In this document: piece by piece, positions 1-9,885 of the stretch
How the letters are laid out: each line of letters starts with the position of its first letter
How positions within the stretch are numbered: position 1 is the first letter of the stretch
Assembly (NCBI GenBank): GCA_963920525.1
Contig: OY986435.1
Location: forward strand, 303,931,408 to 303,995,407
From: Dichetophora obliterata
Lineage: Eukaryota; Arthropoda; Insecta; Diptera; Sciomyzidae
Length of the DNA stretch: 64,000 nt
Reading direction: 5' to 3'
The notes under the pieces: generated by a model
The model's input: only the letters and a program-made list of their open reading frames with translations
Told to the model about the DNA's origin: nothing
The model's database searches: none
Made by a program: the position numbers and the translations under genes

Positions 1-332
1 TTTTGTCCATTCTTAAACCGCTTAATTTGGATAAGGTTTTCTTATACGAAATTCGTTTCAAAAATAATTTCGATCTTAACCCATTTCATACCAAAGAACA
101 CGACATTTTTCTGAAGTTTAAATTATCTAAGTTTTTACCCTAAGTTTATCTAAGTTCTTTACTTGATAAAAAAATATCAAAAATGACCAAAAAAATGTTA
201 AGCTAACTTTTAAAAATCTTTTGTGATTTGGAATACCTACATAAATAAGTCTTCTTTAGCGGGTGCCTTACTCATTCCGTCCCGAAAAGTTTGTCGCAAT
301 TAAAGTGTAAAGTGTAATTAAAGTAGCAACGA
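1..332. other. AT-rich stretch, no gene seen
   Basis: No coding frame, RNA gene or clear repeat is visible. The sequence is AT-rich and leads into the putative inverted terminus of the element that starts near 333. Confidence 0.5.
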
Positions 333-996
333 CAGAAGTGGGCCACACTTTGGTTTTCATGCTGTAGAATGTTAAAAATTAATATTTTTTAAGACTAGTA
401 TTTGTTTCTACTTAAAGAGAAAGGGATTACCTAACTTTAGGCATATATATTTTATAATTTTGAATATTAACATATTGTCTTACATCATTATGTAAAAAAA
501 GATAAATTTGTGAGATCACGATTTTGTCGACAGAAGTGGTATTTCATCTGAAATATAAATATCTAAATAAATACACAAGTATTTCATCTAAAACAAGTAA
601 AGGGATCAAACAATATGATTTTTTATGATAAATGATTAATTTCTCCAATAAATCGTATTGCAACCGTGTCTTGGTCTTTCTTTGAGGATATCCAACAATT
701 GTTCATCGGTGGCCTTGACGAAATCCTCAAATTCGGTATCAACGCGTTTCAGCTGACGTTGAAAAGTTGATCGGCTCATACCCGCAGCAACACAAGCAGC
801 GTGTTCCGAAATTTTATTAATCTTTAGTTGCTTTGTAGCACAAAGTAATTTGTCGTAGTCAATGGGTTCAAAGCCAGTCGGTATATCTTTTTTTGGTGGC
901 ATGATCGCTACGAAATTAATTCATAATACCACTTGTTAAGCTTATACAGAAACACTTAATGTCGAAACAGAACGTCAATGCAGTGGCCCAATTCTG
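333..996. mobile_element. candidate DNA transposon remnant around a psq-HTH ORF
   Basis: Seen: CAGAAGTGGGCCAC at 333-346 is matched in inverse by GTGGCCCAATTCTG at 983-996, giving imperfect terminal inverted repeats about 14 bp long. A related CAGAAGTGG occurs internally near 531. Between the ends lies a minus-strand ORF with a helix-turn-helix of the pipsqueak type, which is common at the N-terminus of pogo/Tigger-like transposases. Inference: a shortened pogo-like element that keeps only its DNA-binding exon. No clean target-site duplication is evident, so the boundaries are uncertain. A host exon is the alternative. Confidence 0.35.
636..902 (-). CDS. small psq-type helix-turn-helix protein or exon (88 aa)
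   Basis: An ATG-initiated 88-codon frame begins MPPKKDIPTGFEP and continues with YDKLLCATKQLKIN...SEHAACVAAGMSRSTFQRQL. That pattern (basic start, a helix, then an AA-x-x-GMSRSTFQR recognition helix at about residues 34-52) resembles a pipsqueak/psq HTH as found in pogo/Tigger/jerky-type proteins. The acidic C-terminal third (about residues 54-75) matches nothing I recognise. No DDE catalytic domain follows downstream on the minus strand, so this is either a single exon, a truncated transposase, or a domesticated DNA-binding peptide. The frame has no internal stops, and the Met start agrees with the motif order. Likely nuclear and DNA-binding if expressed. Family inference only. Confidence 0.45.
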   Translation of the reverse strand: MPPKKDIPTGFEPIDYDKLLCATKQLKINKISEHAACVAAGMSRSTFQRQLKRVDTEFEDFVKATDEQLLDILKERPRHGCNTIYWRN

Positions 997-1525
997 TGCA
1001 CAAGCATAATTTGACGCGAATTAAGGTCCTTTTTTAAAAACGTAAAATAATAAAATTTTTTTTTTTGAAGACTCCATGTTTTATATTGAAATAATAAAAA
1101 AATACGTATCAAATGTTATTGGCTAATGGACCATACAAAAATTTGTATGGGGAAAAAATTTTGGTAGCAAATTTTGTATGGAATGCCCAACAAATTTGGA
1201 ACTAGTTCCAAAATGTATAGTGCTAATCATCTTCTGGGCAATTTTGACCCATGAATACAGGATAAGGGTTACAGTAAAGCTAAAAACATAGTTTTAGATC
1301 CTAGAAAGATAGATTTGGAAAATATTTTCAAAAGATTTTTAAAAATAATCTGTTTTTTATATGATTGTGATATCGCTCATTTAGTGCAAGAAAATATAGC
1401 TTCCTTAAAATATAATTCACACGAAAAAATAAATGTTTTTCAAAAAGAGCTTTCAAAAGGGGACCACTTTTGAACTGGTAAACGCATGAAATAAATAAAA
1501 TAAATAAATAAACACAAAAAAACTG
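997..1525. other. AT-rich gap
   Basis: No supportable gene. A 5-bp-stepped AAATA run sits at about 1490-1515 just before the RT fragment. A short minus-strand open frame at 1328-1537 has low-complexity composition and looks like chance. Confidence 0.4.
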
Positions 1526-1777
1526 TATGCTCCTCAAGGATCTTCTATCTCTGAAGTATTATTTCAGATTGCATTTGAAGCACTAAACAAAGTCATCTTT
1601 AAACAGAAATTCTTTAGTCGCTGTATTTACGCTAATGAATTATACCTTACTTTGGAATATAAAGATGAAACTCAATTGCAATCTGAATTTGAATTGTTTA
1701 TTGAAGCGATAAATTCGTGGTGCAAAAGTTTTGGTGCTAATATATCCATATTCAAAAGCAAGGTTTTCGATTCATAA
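1526..1777 (+). pseudogene. reverse transcriptase fragment, I-factor-like LINE
   Basis: The plus frame from 1526 reads YAPQGSSISEVLFQIAFEAL, then SRCIYANELYLTLEY, and ends at TAA 1775-1777 (83 codons). It carries RT motif 4 (xPQGS-S-x-S-x-x-LF) and a catalytic box where YADD has become YANE. The PQGS-to-catalytic-box spacing fits non-LTR retrotransposons of the I/jockey type. Only this core survives: there is no finger domain upstream and no thumb downstream, and both active-site acidic residues of the ADD motif are altered (D to N and D to E). It is a dead 5'- and 3'-truncated insertion. The poly-A run at about 1828-1846 could be the tail of this or the adjacent repeat. Confidence 0.7.
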
Positions 1778-1851
1778 CGAATCTAAGTGGTTTGGGTCAC
1801 ACCGCGCTTGGATATAATTTGTTTATCAAAAAAAAAAAAAAAAAAACTCAA

Positions 1852-2062
1852 TTCATTTCTATGGTGCATTTCGACAAACTGTCGAACACCAATGAATATT
1901 GAAATAAATACAGAAGCAACTAGAACCTTGGTAGAGTTGATGGCGGTGATCTATAAATAGCCTAATGCTTTAAAATGTCATATGATTAGTAGCCAATTGT
2001 GCGTTCGATTTCCGAAACAGACTGTCTAGTCAGCTAAGTGATTGACTCTATACAGATTCATG
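1852..2062 (+). repeat. interspersed repeat R, copy 1 (TATA-box-containing)
   Basis: This segment is repeated with small changes at 33664-33970 and in part, inverted, at about 45990-46155. Shared blocks include CATTTCTATGGTGCATTTCG, TGATGGCGGTGATCTATAAA and CGATTTCCGAAACAGACTGT. It holds a TATA-like TATAAATAG at 1952-1960, so it could be a solo LTR or the 5' regulatory end of a retroelement. Copy 1 lacks about 85 bp present in copy 2 (the block holding GACTACTGAAGAGGAAA). Family unknown to me. Confidence 0.6.
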
Positions 2063-2729
2063 CAATAATTTAATAGTTCATAAAATTAATTAATCATTTA
2101 TATATGTATTTATTTATATCTATTTTAACTATCAACAATCGTTTAACAGTTGTGAGTAATAACTAGTAAATTATATAGACCATAAGATATACAACTAATA
2201 AAATGTATACATAATTATATTAATGAATATTACACCTTTATAAATTCATTTGAAACAATTCTTAATAAATTTTGTTTAAAAGTTTGTCTATTCAAAGTGA
2301 GATAGATCTATTTGAGCACTTATGGAATTGAACGCTAAGCACATATTATTAATAGGATCATTACCGCCATAGTTTGTCCTATGATATGGAATGCAAAAAA
2401 AAAATCTCTTGCCTAAACTAGCTCTCCGGCGCATATATTCTTAAAAGAGTGAGGAGAGGCGCGCGCAGTCTATATGTGACATCATTATATTGCGAACAAA
2501 AATAATAAGAAAAAATTTACGCCTGGAGGCTAAAGTATTAAGACCTAGAAGAGCACACCTGGACACGTACGTTGGAAAAAAATTCCAATTTAATTCCAAA
2601 CATTATATAACGAGTAAAACGTTTTTGTATTTTTTCCAATCGCAAAGAATCCCTCGTAATATGGATCCCAGAGCACACATTCATATTCCAAGATAGACCT
2701 TGGACTACGCAATCGTTATGGTGGAAAAA
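2063..2729. other. AT-rich gap before LINE 3' end
   Basis: No gene recognised. It may include the 3' noncoding part of the minus-strand LINE that lies to the right, but no poly-A tail or target duplication could be fixed. Confidence 0.35.
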
Positions 2730-3740
2730 TTATTTTTGTTTCAAATAGATTTCCCAGATAAGATTTAGACTCAACACGTGAAATACCACTATTTGCGATT
2801 GAGTAATTAAAATATTTGGTTGTTTTTTCAAAGACATTATGTAGCATTTGGCAACATTTAAATATAGTTTATTAACTGAACACCATTTAATAATTTTATT
2901 TAAATTAATTTGAAGAAGCCGATGGTCGAAAGGTGATGAAACCGAATTAAACAGTTTAACATCATTAGCATACATCAAACAGTTAGTATGTTGTAAAAAG
3001 TTTGGGAGATCGTTGATGAACAAGACAAACAATAATGGTCCAAGGAGGCTTCCTTGGGGCACACTAGAGTGGTTGGTTATAGATTTAGAACAGCAGCTAC
3101 CAATACGGACAACTTGATGTCTATCAGAAAGGTAACTCCTCAGCCAGGATAACAAAGAGGAATGAAACCCCATCAGGGAAAGTTTTTTAACCATAATGAA
3201 GTGCTGTACTCTATCAAAGGCTTTGGTGAAATCAGTAAAAATAACGTCAACTTGATTGCATTTTTCCATTTCAGTTTTAATGAAGTGAGAGAACAGTGTA
3301 AGCTTTGTAGAAATAGATTTACCACTAACAAAACCGTGTTGGAATTCAGAGATAGAGTTTTGAATTCTAGCATAAATGCGTTTTTTGACAATTGACTCAA
3401 ATAATTTAGGGATCAAGGGGAATTTTGATATCGGTCGATAGTTCGCTATATTTTGCCTAGATCAAGACTTATGGATAGAGACTATAATGGATTATTTCCA
3501 AATATTCAAAAGCTGCCCTGTCTTTAAAGATATAATTTATTTAATTAAAGCGCTAATGGCTGGGCTAGCACAGCTGCGCAGTTTTTTAGAAATATGAAAG
3601 GAATATTATCAGGACCAGTTCCTTTATAAATGTCTAGAGTGAGCAGATCTTGTAAAATATCATCATCAGAAAGAACTAATGAACCCATATCAATAATAGG
3701 GTTGCCATTATAGTATATAGTATAAGGGCAGTTCACGTCA
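2730..3740 (-). pseudogene. jockey-like reverse transcriptase, frameshifted
   Basis: Reading right to left, 3736-3545 carries the RT approach segment (DDDILQDLLTLDIYKGTGPDNIPFIFLK, cited in part), and 3416-2730 holds the palm: VIFTDFTKAFDRVQH (motif A with the catalytic Asp), SVPQGSLLGPLLFVLFINDL (motif B) and LMYANDVKLFNS (motif C). Motif C should be YADD; here it is YAND, so one metal-binding Asp is replaced by Asn. The piece between 3545 and 3417 is out of frame. In the family this enzyme reverse-transcribes its own RNA at a nicked target. This copy is dead by frameshifts, stops and the active-site change. Confidence 0.8.
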
Positions 3741-4122
3741 TCGCCGTGGTCTAATAAAAAATTCGATTAAAAATAATCAGCTAAAAGATTTGTGACATCG
3801 ACGTTAAAAAACATATTTCTAGGGAAACCCTTAGAAGAAATTCCAAAAGTTCTTTGGATTTTCTCTTATTTCAGACTCCAGTTCATTAAGGTGAGATTTG
3901 TAGAGCGATTCTTTAAAAGATGCTTATTCACTGCGGTTTTTTAATTTTGAAATACTTTTATTGAACCACTCCGGCTTAGAATTTTTCCTTATCTTTTTAA
4001 TAGAAATAAAGCAAGTAAATGTTTGATTTATAATTTCGATAAAAAAATCATATTATGCCACCAAAACCCACACGCCAGTCCACACTCAATAAAAAGGTAG
4101 ATATCGCTGTGTAATCAGTTTT

Positions 4123-4487
4123 TTAAAATGCAAAAACAAAAATATCTTCTTCTATGGCAGATGTATCATTAATAAAAATTTCTAATTGTATTAAAAGTGC
4201 TTTATGATGAAAACTGTTATTTGAAAGAAGAAAATCCGATTCAACACAATTAGCATTAAGCTCATTATCAATAAAAATAAGATCTAAGATTTTGTTCAAG
4301 CTTTTTGTGACAGAGTTTATTTGAATCAGACCCAAGGCATTCATAGAGTCTACAAAATCGATTTCTAAATTGTTGCACATCGAGTTCGGAGTCATACTTA
4401 AAATATCCTTGGAATAAGATCAATTTATACTTTATTTGAAATCACCCAATATAATTGGGTATTAATTATCATTGAGCCGATCAATTA
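4123..4487 (-). pseudogene. AP-like endonuclease domain, C-terminal part, of the LINE
   Basis: The minus frame includes a GDF block near 4450 (the LINE endonuclease GDFN motif, here GDFK), then CNNLEIDFVDSMNALGLIQI and SLNKILDLIFIDNEL (the TR-x-x-x-LDLIF motif region, with the R lost), and HHKALLIQLEIFI (the S-DH-x-x-L motif, degraded to HHKAL). These are the standard tail motifs of the LINE nicking endonuclease. The segment ends exactly where the mariner begins. Confidence 0.7.
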
Positions 4488-5774
4488 TTGGGGGTTGGAA
4501 TTAGTTTTAAAGGTTTTCTAAGAGATGGCGTAACTATCAATAGATCGCATCGGGCACACCTGTGACTAAATTCATTTCAAAGCACATTGTCTAAGCTTCA
4601 TTTTTTAGTATGTGTCATTCCACTGAAGTGTAAACAACATATATTTTTTTCTCTGTGAACATGTCGACTTTCGTTCCAACAAAACGCAATTTGCGGGAAG
4701 GTTTACTTTTGTGCTTCCATTTGAAGAAAAAAGCGGTTGAAGCACAACGCACGCTTACTGAGGCTTACGGGGACTATGCTCCATCGATTTCTACTTGTGA
4801 GTACTGGTTCCGTCGGTTTAAAAGTGGTGATTTTGATACGGAAGACAAAGAGCGTCCGGGCCAGCCGAAAAAGTTTGAAGATGAGGAATTGGAGGCTTTG
4901 CTCGATGAAGACCCGTGTCAAACCCTTCAAGAATTGTCAGAATCATTGGGAGTCGACTTATCAACGGTCGGCAAACGCTTGAAGGCCATGGGAATGATTC
5001 AAAAGCAAGGAAATTGGGTGCCGTACCAGTTGAAGCCGAGAGACGTTGAACGGCGATTTTGCATGTGCGAACAACTGCTTCAACGGCATAAAAGGAAGAG
5101 TTTTTTGCATCGTATTGTCACTGGCGATGAAAAGTGGATCCATTACGATAATCCTAAGCGAAAAAAATCGTGGGGACCACCCGGCCATGCATCAACATCG
5201 AGGGCCAAGCCGAATATTCATGGCGCCAAGCTTATGCTGTGTATTTGGTGGGATCAGAAGGGTGTCGTGTACTATGAGCTGCTAAAACCTAACGAAACCA
5301 TCACTGGGGAACGCTACCAACAACAATTGATGCAATTGAGCCGAGCATTAAAGGTTAAACGGCCGGAATATGCCAAAAGACACGACAAAGTGGTTTTTCA
5401 ACATGACAACGCACGGCCACATGTTGCAAAAACCGTCAAGGAAACGTTGGAGGCGCTGAATTGGGATGTGCTACCCCACCCGCCTAATAGCCCAAACATA
5501 GCCCCTTCCGACTACCACCTATTCAGATCGATGACGCATGGCTTGGCTGAGCAGCGCTTCACTTCTTACGAGGATACAAAAAAATGGGTCGATTCGTGGA
5601 TTGCCTCAAAAAACGAATCGTTCTTCCGGCGCGGAATCCATATGCTGCCAGAAAGATGGGAAAATGTTGTAGCTAACGATGGACAATACTTTGAATAATA
5701 TACATTGTACCGTTGTTTCTAAATAAATGCTCAAAAACCGAAAAAAAACCTTTAAAATTAATTCCAACCCCCAA
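4488..5774 (+). mobile_element. complete mariner element, 1,287 bp, TA target duplication
   Basis: TIRs of 30 bp start TTGGGGGTTGGAATTA and agree at 29 of 30 positions (4488-4517 against 5745-5774; the one difference is G/A at position 17). TA dinucleotides flank both ends (4486-4487 and 5775-5776). The length of 1,287 bp is essentially that of the archetypal mariner (about 1.29 kb). A 5' leader of about 170 bp precedes the ATG and an AATAAA follows the stop at about 5722. The element sits inside the endonuclease region of an older LINE. It has everything expected of an autonomous copy, though activity is not shown. Confidence 0.95.
4661..5698 (+). CDS. mariner transposase, intact 345 aa
   Basis: The frame from ATG 4661 (MSTFVPTKRNLREG) to TAA 5696-5698 has no stop and is 345 residues long, the length of Mos1-type transposases. 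I chose this ATG because homology begins at MSxFVP; a longer in-frame start would need GTG. Residues 1-110 form the paired-like HTH DNA-binding region (STCEYWFRRFKSGDFD). WVPYQL at about 119 is the mariner linker signature (usually WVPHEL). The catalytic DD34D residues are visible in TGDEKWIHYD (about 156), FQHDNARPHVA (about 249) and IAPSDYHLF (about 284). The block usually reading SPDLAPSDY is SPNIAPSDY here, so a conserved non-catalytic Asp is Asn. The protein cuts and pastes DNA at TA sites in the nucleus. It most resembles mauritiana-type mariners by eye; the subfamily was not computed. Confidence 0.95.
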   Translation: MSTFVPTKRNLREGLLLCFHLKKKAVEAQRTLTEAYGDYAPSISTCEYWFRRFKSGDFDTEDKERPGQPKKFEDEELEALLDEDPCQTLQELSESLGVDLSTVGKRLKAMGMIQKQGNWVPYQLKPRDVERRFCMCEQLLQRHKRKSFLHRIVTGDEKWIHYDNPKRKKSWGPPGHASTSRAKPNIHGAKLMLCIWWDQKGVVYYELLKPNETITGERYQQQLMQLSRALKVKRPEYAKRHDKVVFQHDNARPHVAKTVKETLEALNWDVLPHPPNSPNIAPSDYHLFRSMTHGLAEQRFTSYEDTKKWVDSWIASKNESFFRRGIHMLPERWENVVANDGQYFE

Positions 5775-6170
5775 TACATTCTAAATATTTATAAAGTGCA
5801 TAGAATAAACTTCACTTGAAGAACAAGGTGGAATATATGATACAAATACATATATACTTTTAATAGAGCTAGAACCATCACCATTCTAAGGGCAATATAC
5901 ACGAACGCATATTTGTTCCAAGAGATCGAATGTGTTTAGCTATGATATCTGCAGACAATGATAAACTGCACGGAAAGCAATTAAGACACCACCACCTCTT
6001 GTTAAGATAGTTAATGTAAAAGATCGATAACGGCGAAAAACCTCGAACGTTTCATCAAAGAATTCAGATGTATAGATGCTCTGATGTAAGTATGCACTTA
6101 TAACCGAAAATATGGTAATGAATCGAATGAGTATAAGTATTTTACATATTTCATTGCGTATGGATAGGGT
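5775..6170 (-). pseudogene. AP-like endonuclease domain, N-terminal part, of the LINE
   Basis: The minus strand encodes LHQSIYTSEFFDETFEVFRR, then SFTLTILTRGGGVLIAFRAV and, past a stop, NTFDLLEQICVRVYCP. This matches the start of a jockey-type endonuclease: the ETWL-x region (ETW lost), YxVFRxDR, and RGGGVLIAV. After further text (…SEVYSMHFIN) it is cut by the mariner right end at 5774. Several stops interrupt the frame. Upstream of about 6170 the homology fades, so the 5' part of ORF2 and ORF1 are missing or unrecognisable. Confidence 0.65.
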
Positions 6171-6659
6171 AGAGAAAAGCAAGATACTCGGGTATGATTT
6201 GAGTATCCGAATTCTTGTCGGATACTCATTGCAGTTCTCTGATACACGCTATCAACAGTTTTTACTTGAACGAACTGGACAATTACACTCACCACTACAA
6301 AAAAACTAACCAGAATGAAAACGTACCTATTTATTCACCAGATTGTCAAAGAAAACATATTCAAAAATATGCCAGGCTCAGAATGGGACATAGCTACGCA
6401 ATTTCTATAAAACACTACGGATGAATGCTGCACTGTTAATAGTAATAGTTATAGGAAAAATCCAATCTTACTATATTCAAATGAAACTAAACAAAACATT
6501 GAAGCCATTATAAATATTTCAAAGCATTTTAACATCCTCACAAAAATTTAAATAATATAAAAATAAACTGTGGGCTGAAGTCCCTAGTTGTTAGTGCCTT
6601 AAATATAAATTAAATTATGCAATTTAGGTATTTTGCAATTTATCTTCTTAAAATAATTA
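6171..6659. other. gap, possible 5' LINE remnant
   Basis: Overlapping short frames exist on both strands but none shows a recognisable domain. The beginning may derive from the neighbouring LINE. Confidence 0.3.
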
Positions 6660-7515
6660 CTAGCTGATATACCCGGTGTTACTCGAGAGTCACTTATATA
6701 AACATTTTAACATACACTTCTCGATTAAATGTTTTTTTAAATCGGGAATAATGAAAAACATGTTGAATTTTATTTGAATTTTATTTTATTTAATTTTATT
6801 TAATTTTATTTATCTACCGTTTGAAAAGTAATTGAACATTAATCCAAAAAAGTTTAGGAAAATTTTTGTTGTTGGTGGTTCCATCTCTTGCGGTGAGCTA
6901 ACTGAATTCAAAGAAGGCGTACGAAAAACATATTTTAAAAATTAAAAAGAAATAAAAGTAAAGTTTATATTTACTTAATCTTAAAGCAAGCACAATTACC
7001 TTTTCAACCAAATAAAAATTATGGTGGGACTCAATGCATTTCAACGTCTAAACAAAGATTAATATTAAAAAACATATTGAACTTTTTAACAAAAAAATTT
7101 TTAATGAAATATATTAATGGAAAGCGGAGATATTTGCATCGAAAGACCAAACTTTGATTTTCATGTCGTTTTTTTCTCAATCTTAGGTACGACATTTTAT
7201 GAAAAAGTCGTTGTACTGAAAATTTCTCCAATTTTGAAGATATGTGAGTGTTTTTGATGTCAAAATAACAAAAAATTTTTAAAATTAAATATACAAAAAT
7301 CTCCGATACTAAAAAGTTTTATAATAACAAAATTACCGTTAGTTGAAAAATTTCAGAGGGGCGTGGCAAAAACTAAGTATGTAACATTTTAAGTTGGGAT
7401 GCACTTAATATGTATACCTAGTTTGAGCAAAATCCGTTGAGCCGTTTAGATTTGTATAGAGGTCAAACAAACAAACAAAAAAAACAAACAGAAAATGAGT
7501 TTTATTACTATAGAT
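6660..7515 (+). repeat. probable 3' noncoding tail of an RTE-type or related retroposon
   Basis: The segment opens TAGCTGATATACCCGGTGTT and closes with TGAGCCGTTTAGATTTGTAT followed by a CAAACAAACAAA run and ACTATAGATAATAT. This opening/closing pair (TAGCTGAxxxACCCGG ... GCCGTTTxxA ... AAACAAACAAAC ... TATAGAT) is a recurrent pattern at the ends of short interspersed or RTE-like elements in insect genomes. No coding frame is present. Assignment is from memory of the pattern, not from a search. Confidence 0.4.
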
Positions 7516-8770
7516 AATATATTTGAATATAAAATCAGAATTATAACATAAAGCATTTCGAAAAAGCTTTCTAATGTGCCGATAACTGTTTCTTCCTTGA
7601 TCGTCCTCTTATTTTGATTCCCAATTTTGTACTAAACAAAAAAAAATATAACATTCCTTAAAATTCAAAGTATTTTAACAATGGTTAGCTGTTCTAATGC
7701 AATATTTATTTTTCTTCTCAGTCCAAGTTGATGTCTCTTATTGGCAATATTTTTTGTTATGATTTGCAAATTAAATAACGTTCTCTACGTAGCATTCACT
7801 AAATGTCTTGCCAAGAAAAAAAAATGTTTTCAACCTTAAATGATACTTATTCACAAACATATTTCTTTGTCTGAAACTATTTACCTCAAGAAACTCGAGG
7901 AAATTGTCAATTTGCGACAATCTGCATTTAAATAAGATGCATTCAATGTATCTTACAACTAAAAATTACAACATTTTTAATTATTTTTCTAGAAAAATCT
8001 GAAAAACATTTGCCTTTTAATGAATTCAAATTATATAACATTGAGTTCCAAGCTATATTGAGCATTTGTTGATGCTTGGGAGCAACTAATTTATGTTGTC
8101 TTGTTTTGTCCGACTAGCAATTCTATGCCTTTAAAATGGTGTGCATTCATAAATAGAAATGTACTGCAAAATGCAATTTAAGTTTGTGTAATTTGCTTTA
8201 AACTTTTTATAATGTGATTAACTACTTTCTGATTTATTTACTTTTATAGTATCTTTCGTAAAACATCCTATTCTATTACGCCTTCATTCTACTAAATGCA
8301 ATTTTACATCAGAAAATACTATCAAAATAATTTATTGTGACATTTTATCAATAAATTCGAAACGTTCCACTGACAAATAATGGCAATAATCGTTCTATTA
8401 ACCTAATTGAATCAGAAACCATTTTTCCCACGACCACTTTGATTTTTGCATACGAACTGCTTTTATTTAATCCAAACTCAAACTGCATTGAAAAAGAAAC
8501 AAAAACGCAAACACATTTGCGGTTTGTAAACTACAGCTACAGCATATTTAACCATTGCAGTTTATAACATTTTTTTAGAGTGAAAAACATATTAAAAGTT
8601 CATTGCAATGTTGCCTTCTAAAGTCGAATGCAAAATGTGGTAAATCATACAGTTTTTAGACCAAAGCAATGGAAAAAAAATTTGAATAGTACTAGCTAGC
8701 TCTCCTGCCACAACCACTACCAGTTAGTTATGTCTACAGAAGGTGCTCATCGGTTCATGACCAATTTGCA
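7516..8770. other. AT-rich gap
   Basis: No gene, RNA or repeat recognised in about 1.25 kb. The right end shares the short string GGTTCATGACC with the duplicated module (near 9055), which may mark the breakpoint of the duplication. Confidence 0.4.
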
Positions 8771-9482
8771 TTTTTAAAATATTAAAAGAAGCAGCGGGTA
8801 AAAGCGCATGAAACACTTTATGAAAAAGGAATAATGACAGTAGGCTGTTTAAAAATTACATTTCCAAGTTATTTTGAATTTTTTAAAAATAAATTATTGG
8901 TGATTCCTTATTGGGCTGTCGAAGGCTGCTTTTGTAGTCGAAAAAAAGATGATGGGTGTCGATTTATTTTTTTTTTGGATCTTCTCCAAGATATGTTTTA
9001 GAGTGAAGACCTGGTCGGCTGTAGGCATTTCAGGACTGAAGCCACACTGATAGGGTTCATGACCGATGAGCAAACTTAGATAACTTTAACAATTAATAGA
9101 AAAGACCCCAATATAGTTAAAAAAATATAAAAGAAGCTTAATAATTTGTAGAAAAAATAAATACAAGAAACCATAATTTGTTTTTTCTTATATGTTTTCT
9201 CTACTGATCTCTATTTGGTAAGGATTAAACCTTTTATATCATTTTATATCATTCGCCTTATTTTAGATTCAAATCTTTAGAAATCCAGATTGCTTTTGCT
9301 TAAACTACTATCGGAATGCTTCACCACTTATGATTTTTGGTTTAACGTAAGAACTACTTGAAGACGCTGACGTAGCAAAGATTTAAGGCCAGCAATACAT
9401 GAAATCAAGGTTCAAAAAGAAATATTTCTCAAGAGTAAATTATTAAAGCGATTTATTTGAAAGTTATGGAGTATTATAAGGC

Positions 9483-9554
9483 AGCCTCGATAGTCTAGAG
9501 GTAGCGCGCTTGACTGTCGCACAGGGGGTGACGGATTCGAATTCTGGCCGGGCT
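9483..9554 (+). tRNA. tRNA-Asp(GTC)-like sequence, probably a SINE head or pseudogene
   Basis: Internal promoter boxes are clear: A box TAGTCTAGAGG at 9491-9501 fits TRGYNNARNNG exactly, and the B box GATTCGAATTC departs at two places. The D-stem, a 5-bp anticodon stem with one mismatch and the 7-nt loop CTGTCGC (anticodon GTC, Asp) fold as expected. The acceptor AGCCTCG/CCGGGCT pairs at 6 of 7 positions, but its register is one base off relative to the D-arm, and the T-stem has a mismatch at its base. Known: such imperfect tRNA modules commonly head SINEs. A functional tRNA is less likely. It is copied in unit 2. Confidence 0.5.
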
Positions 9555-9855
9555 ATAACCTTTCTTTCCTTATTTCTAATCAAATAAACTTTAAATCACC
9601 TCAATTTCCGACAAAGGAATGTAGCTGGTGGTGGTAGGAAAAGTTTGTGAAGAGGAACGCTTAGTAACTTGATTTGACGGGGGGCAAGGCATAACACTTT
9701 CTTCAGATTTAATATCACATGTTCCTACAGCTTCTGCCACATTAAGAACGTCCTACATAAAAGTTTCACTTGATTGCCCCCTTCTTTTATTCTGCGGCAT
9801 CACAACAGACCAATAATGTTCAAAGTGGGTAGGTCTTAAGACCTGTCGGCACTTT

Positions 9856-9885
9856 AACCTAACCTAACCTAACCTAACCTAACCT
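9856..9885. repeat. (CCTAA)n, 6 units, at LINE 3' end
   Basis: Six perfect AACCT units; on the LINE strand this is TTAGG repeated at the 3' end of the element. TTAGG is the ancestral insect telomere unit that Diptera have lost. Here it sits as a 3' tail of a minus-strand LINE, so it is most simply the element's own microsatellite tail. Unit 2 has five copies. Confidence 0.9.

Larger units (their letters stand above)
2730..6170 (-). mobile_element. decayed jockey-like LINE (EN + RT) split by a mariner
   Basis: Minus-strand pieces fall in the order of a jockey-type ORF2: N-terminal endonuclease at 6170-5775, the mariner at 5774-4488, the rest of the endonuclease at 4487-4123, a linker at 3740-3545, then RT at 3416-2730. 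Fragments lie in different frames with stops between them, so the element is inactive. The protein text stops on one side of the mariner (…SMHFIN) and resumes on the other (IDRLNDN…ILGDF, the endonuclease GDFN block). That shows the LINE was there first. The 5' end and ORF1 are not visible. A jockey-clade position is inferred from the EN + RT layout and the RT motifs; no RNase H was found. Confidence 0.75.

Noticed and set aside
2490..2696. 68-codon plus frame
   Set aside because: No motif, no start context, and it starts in unrelated sequence; looks like chance.
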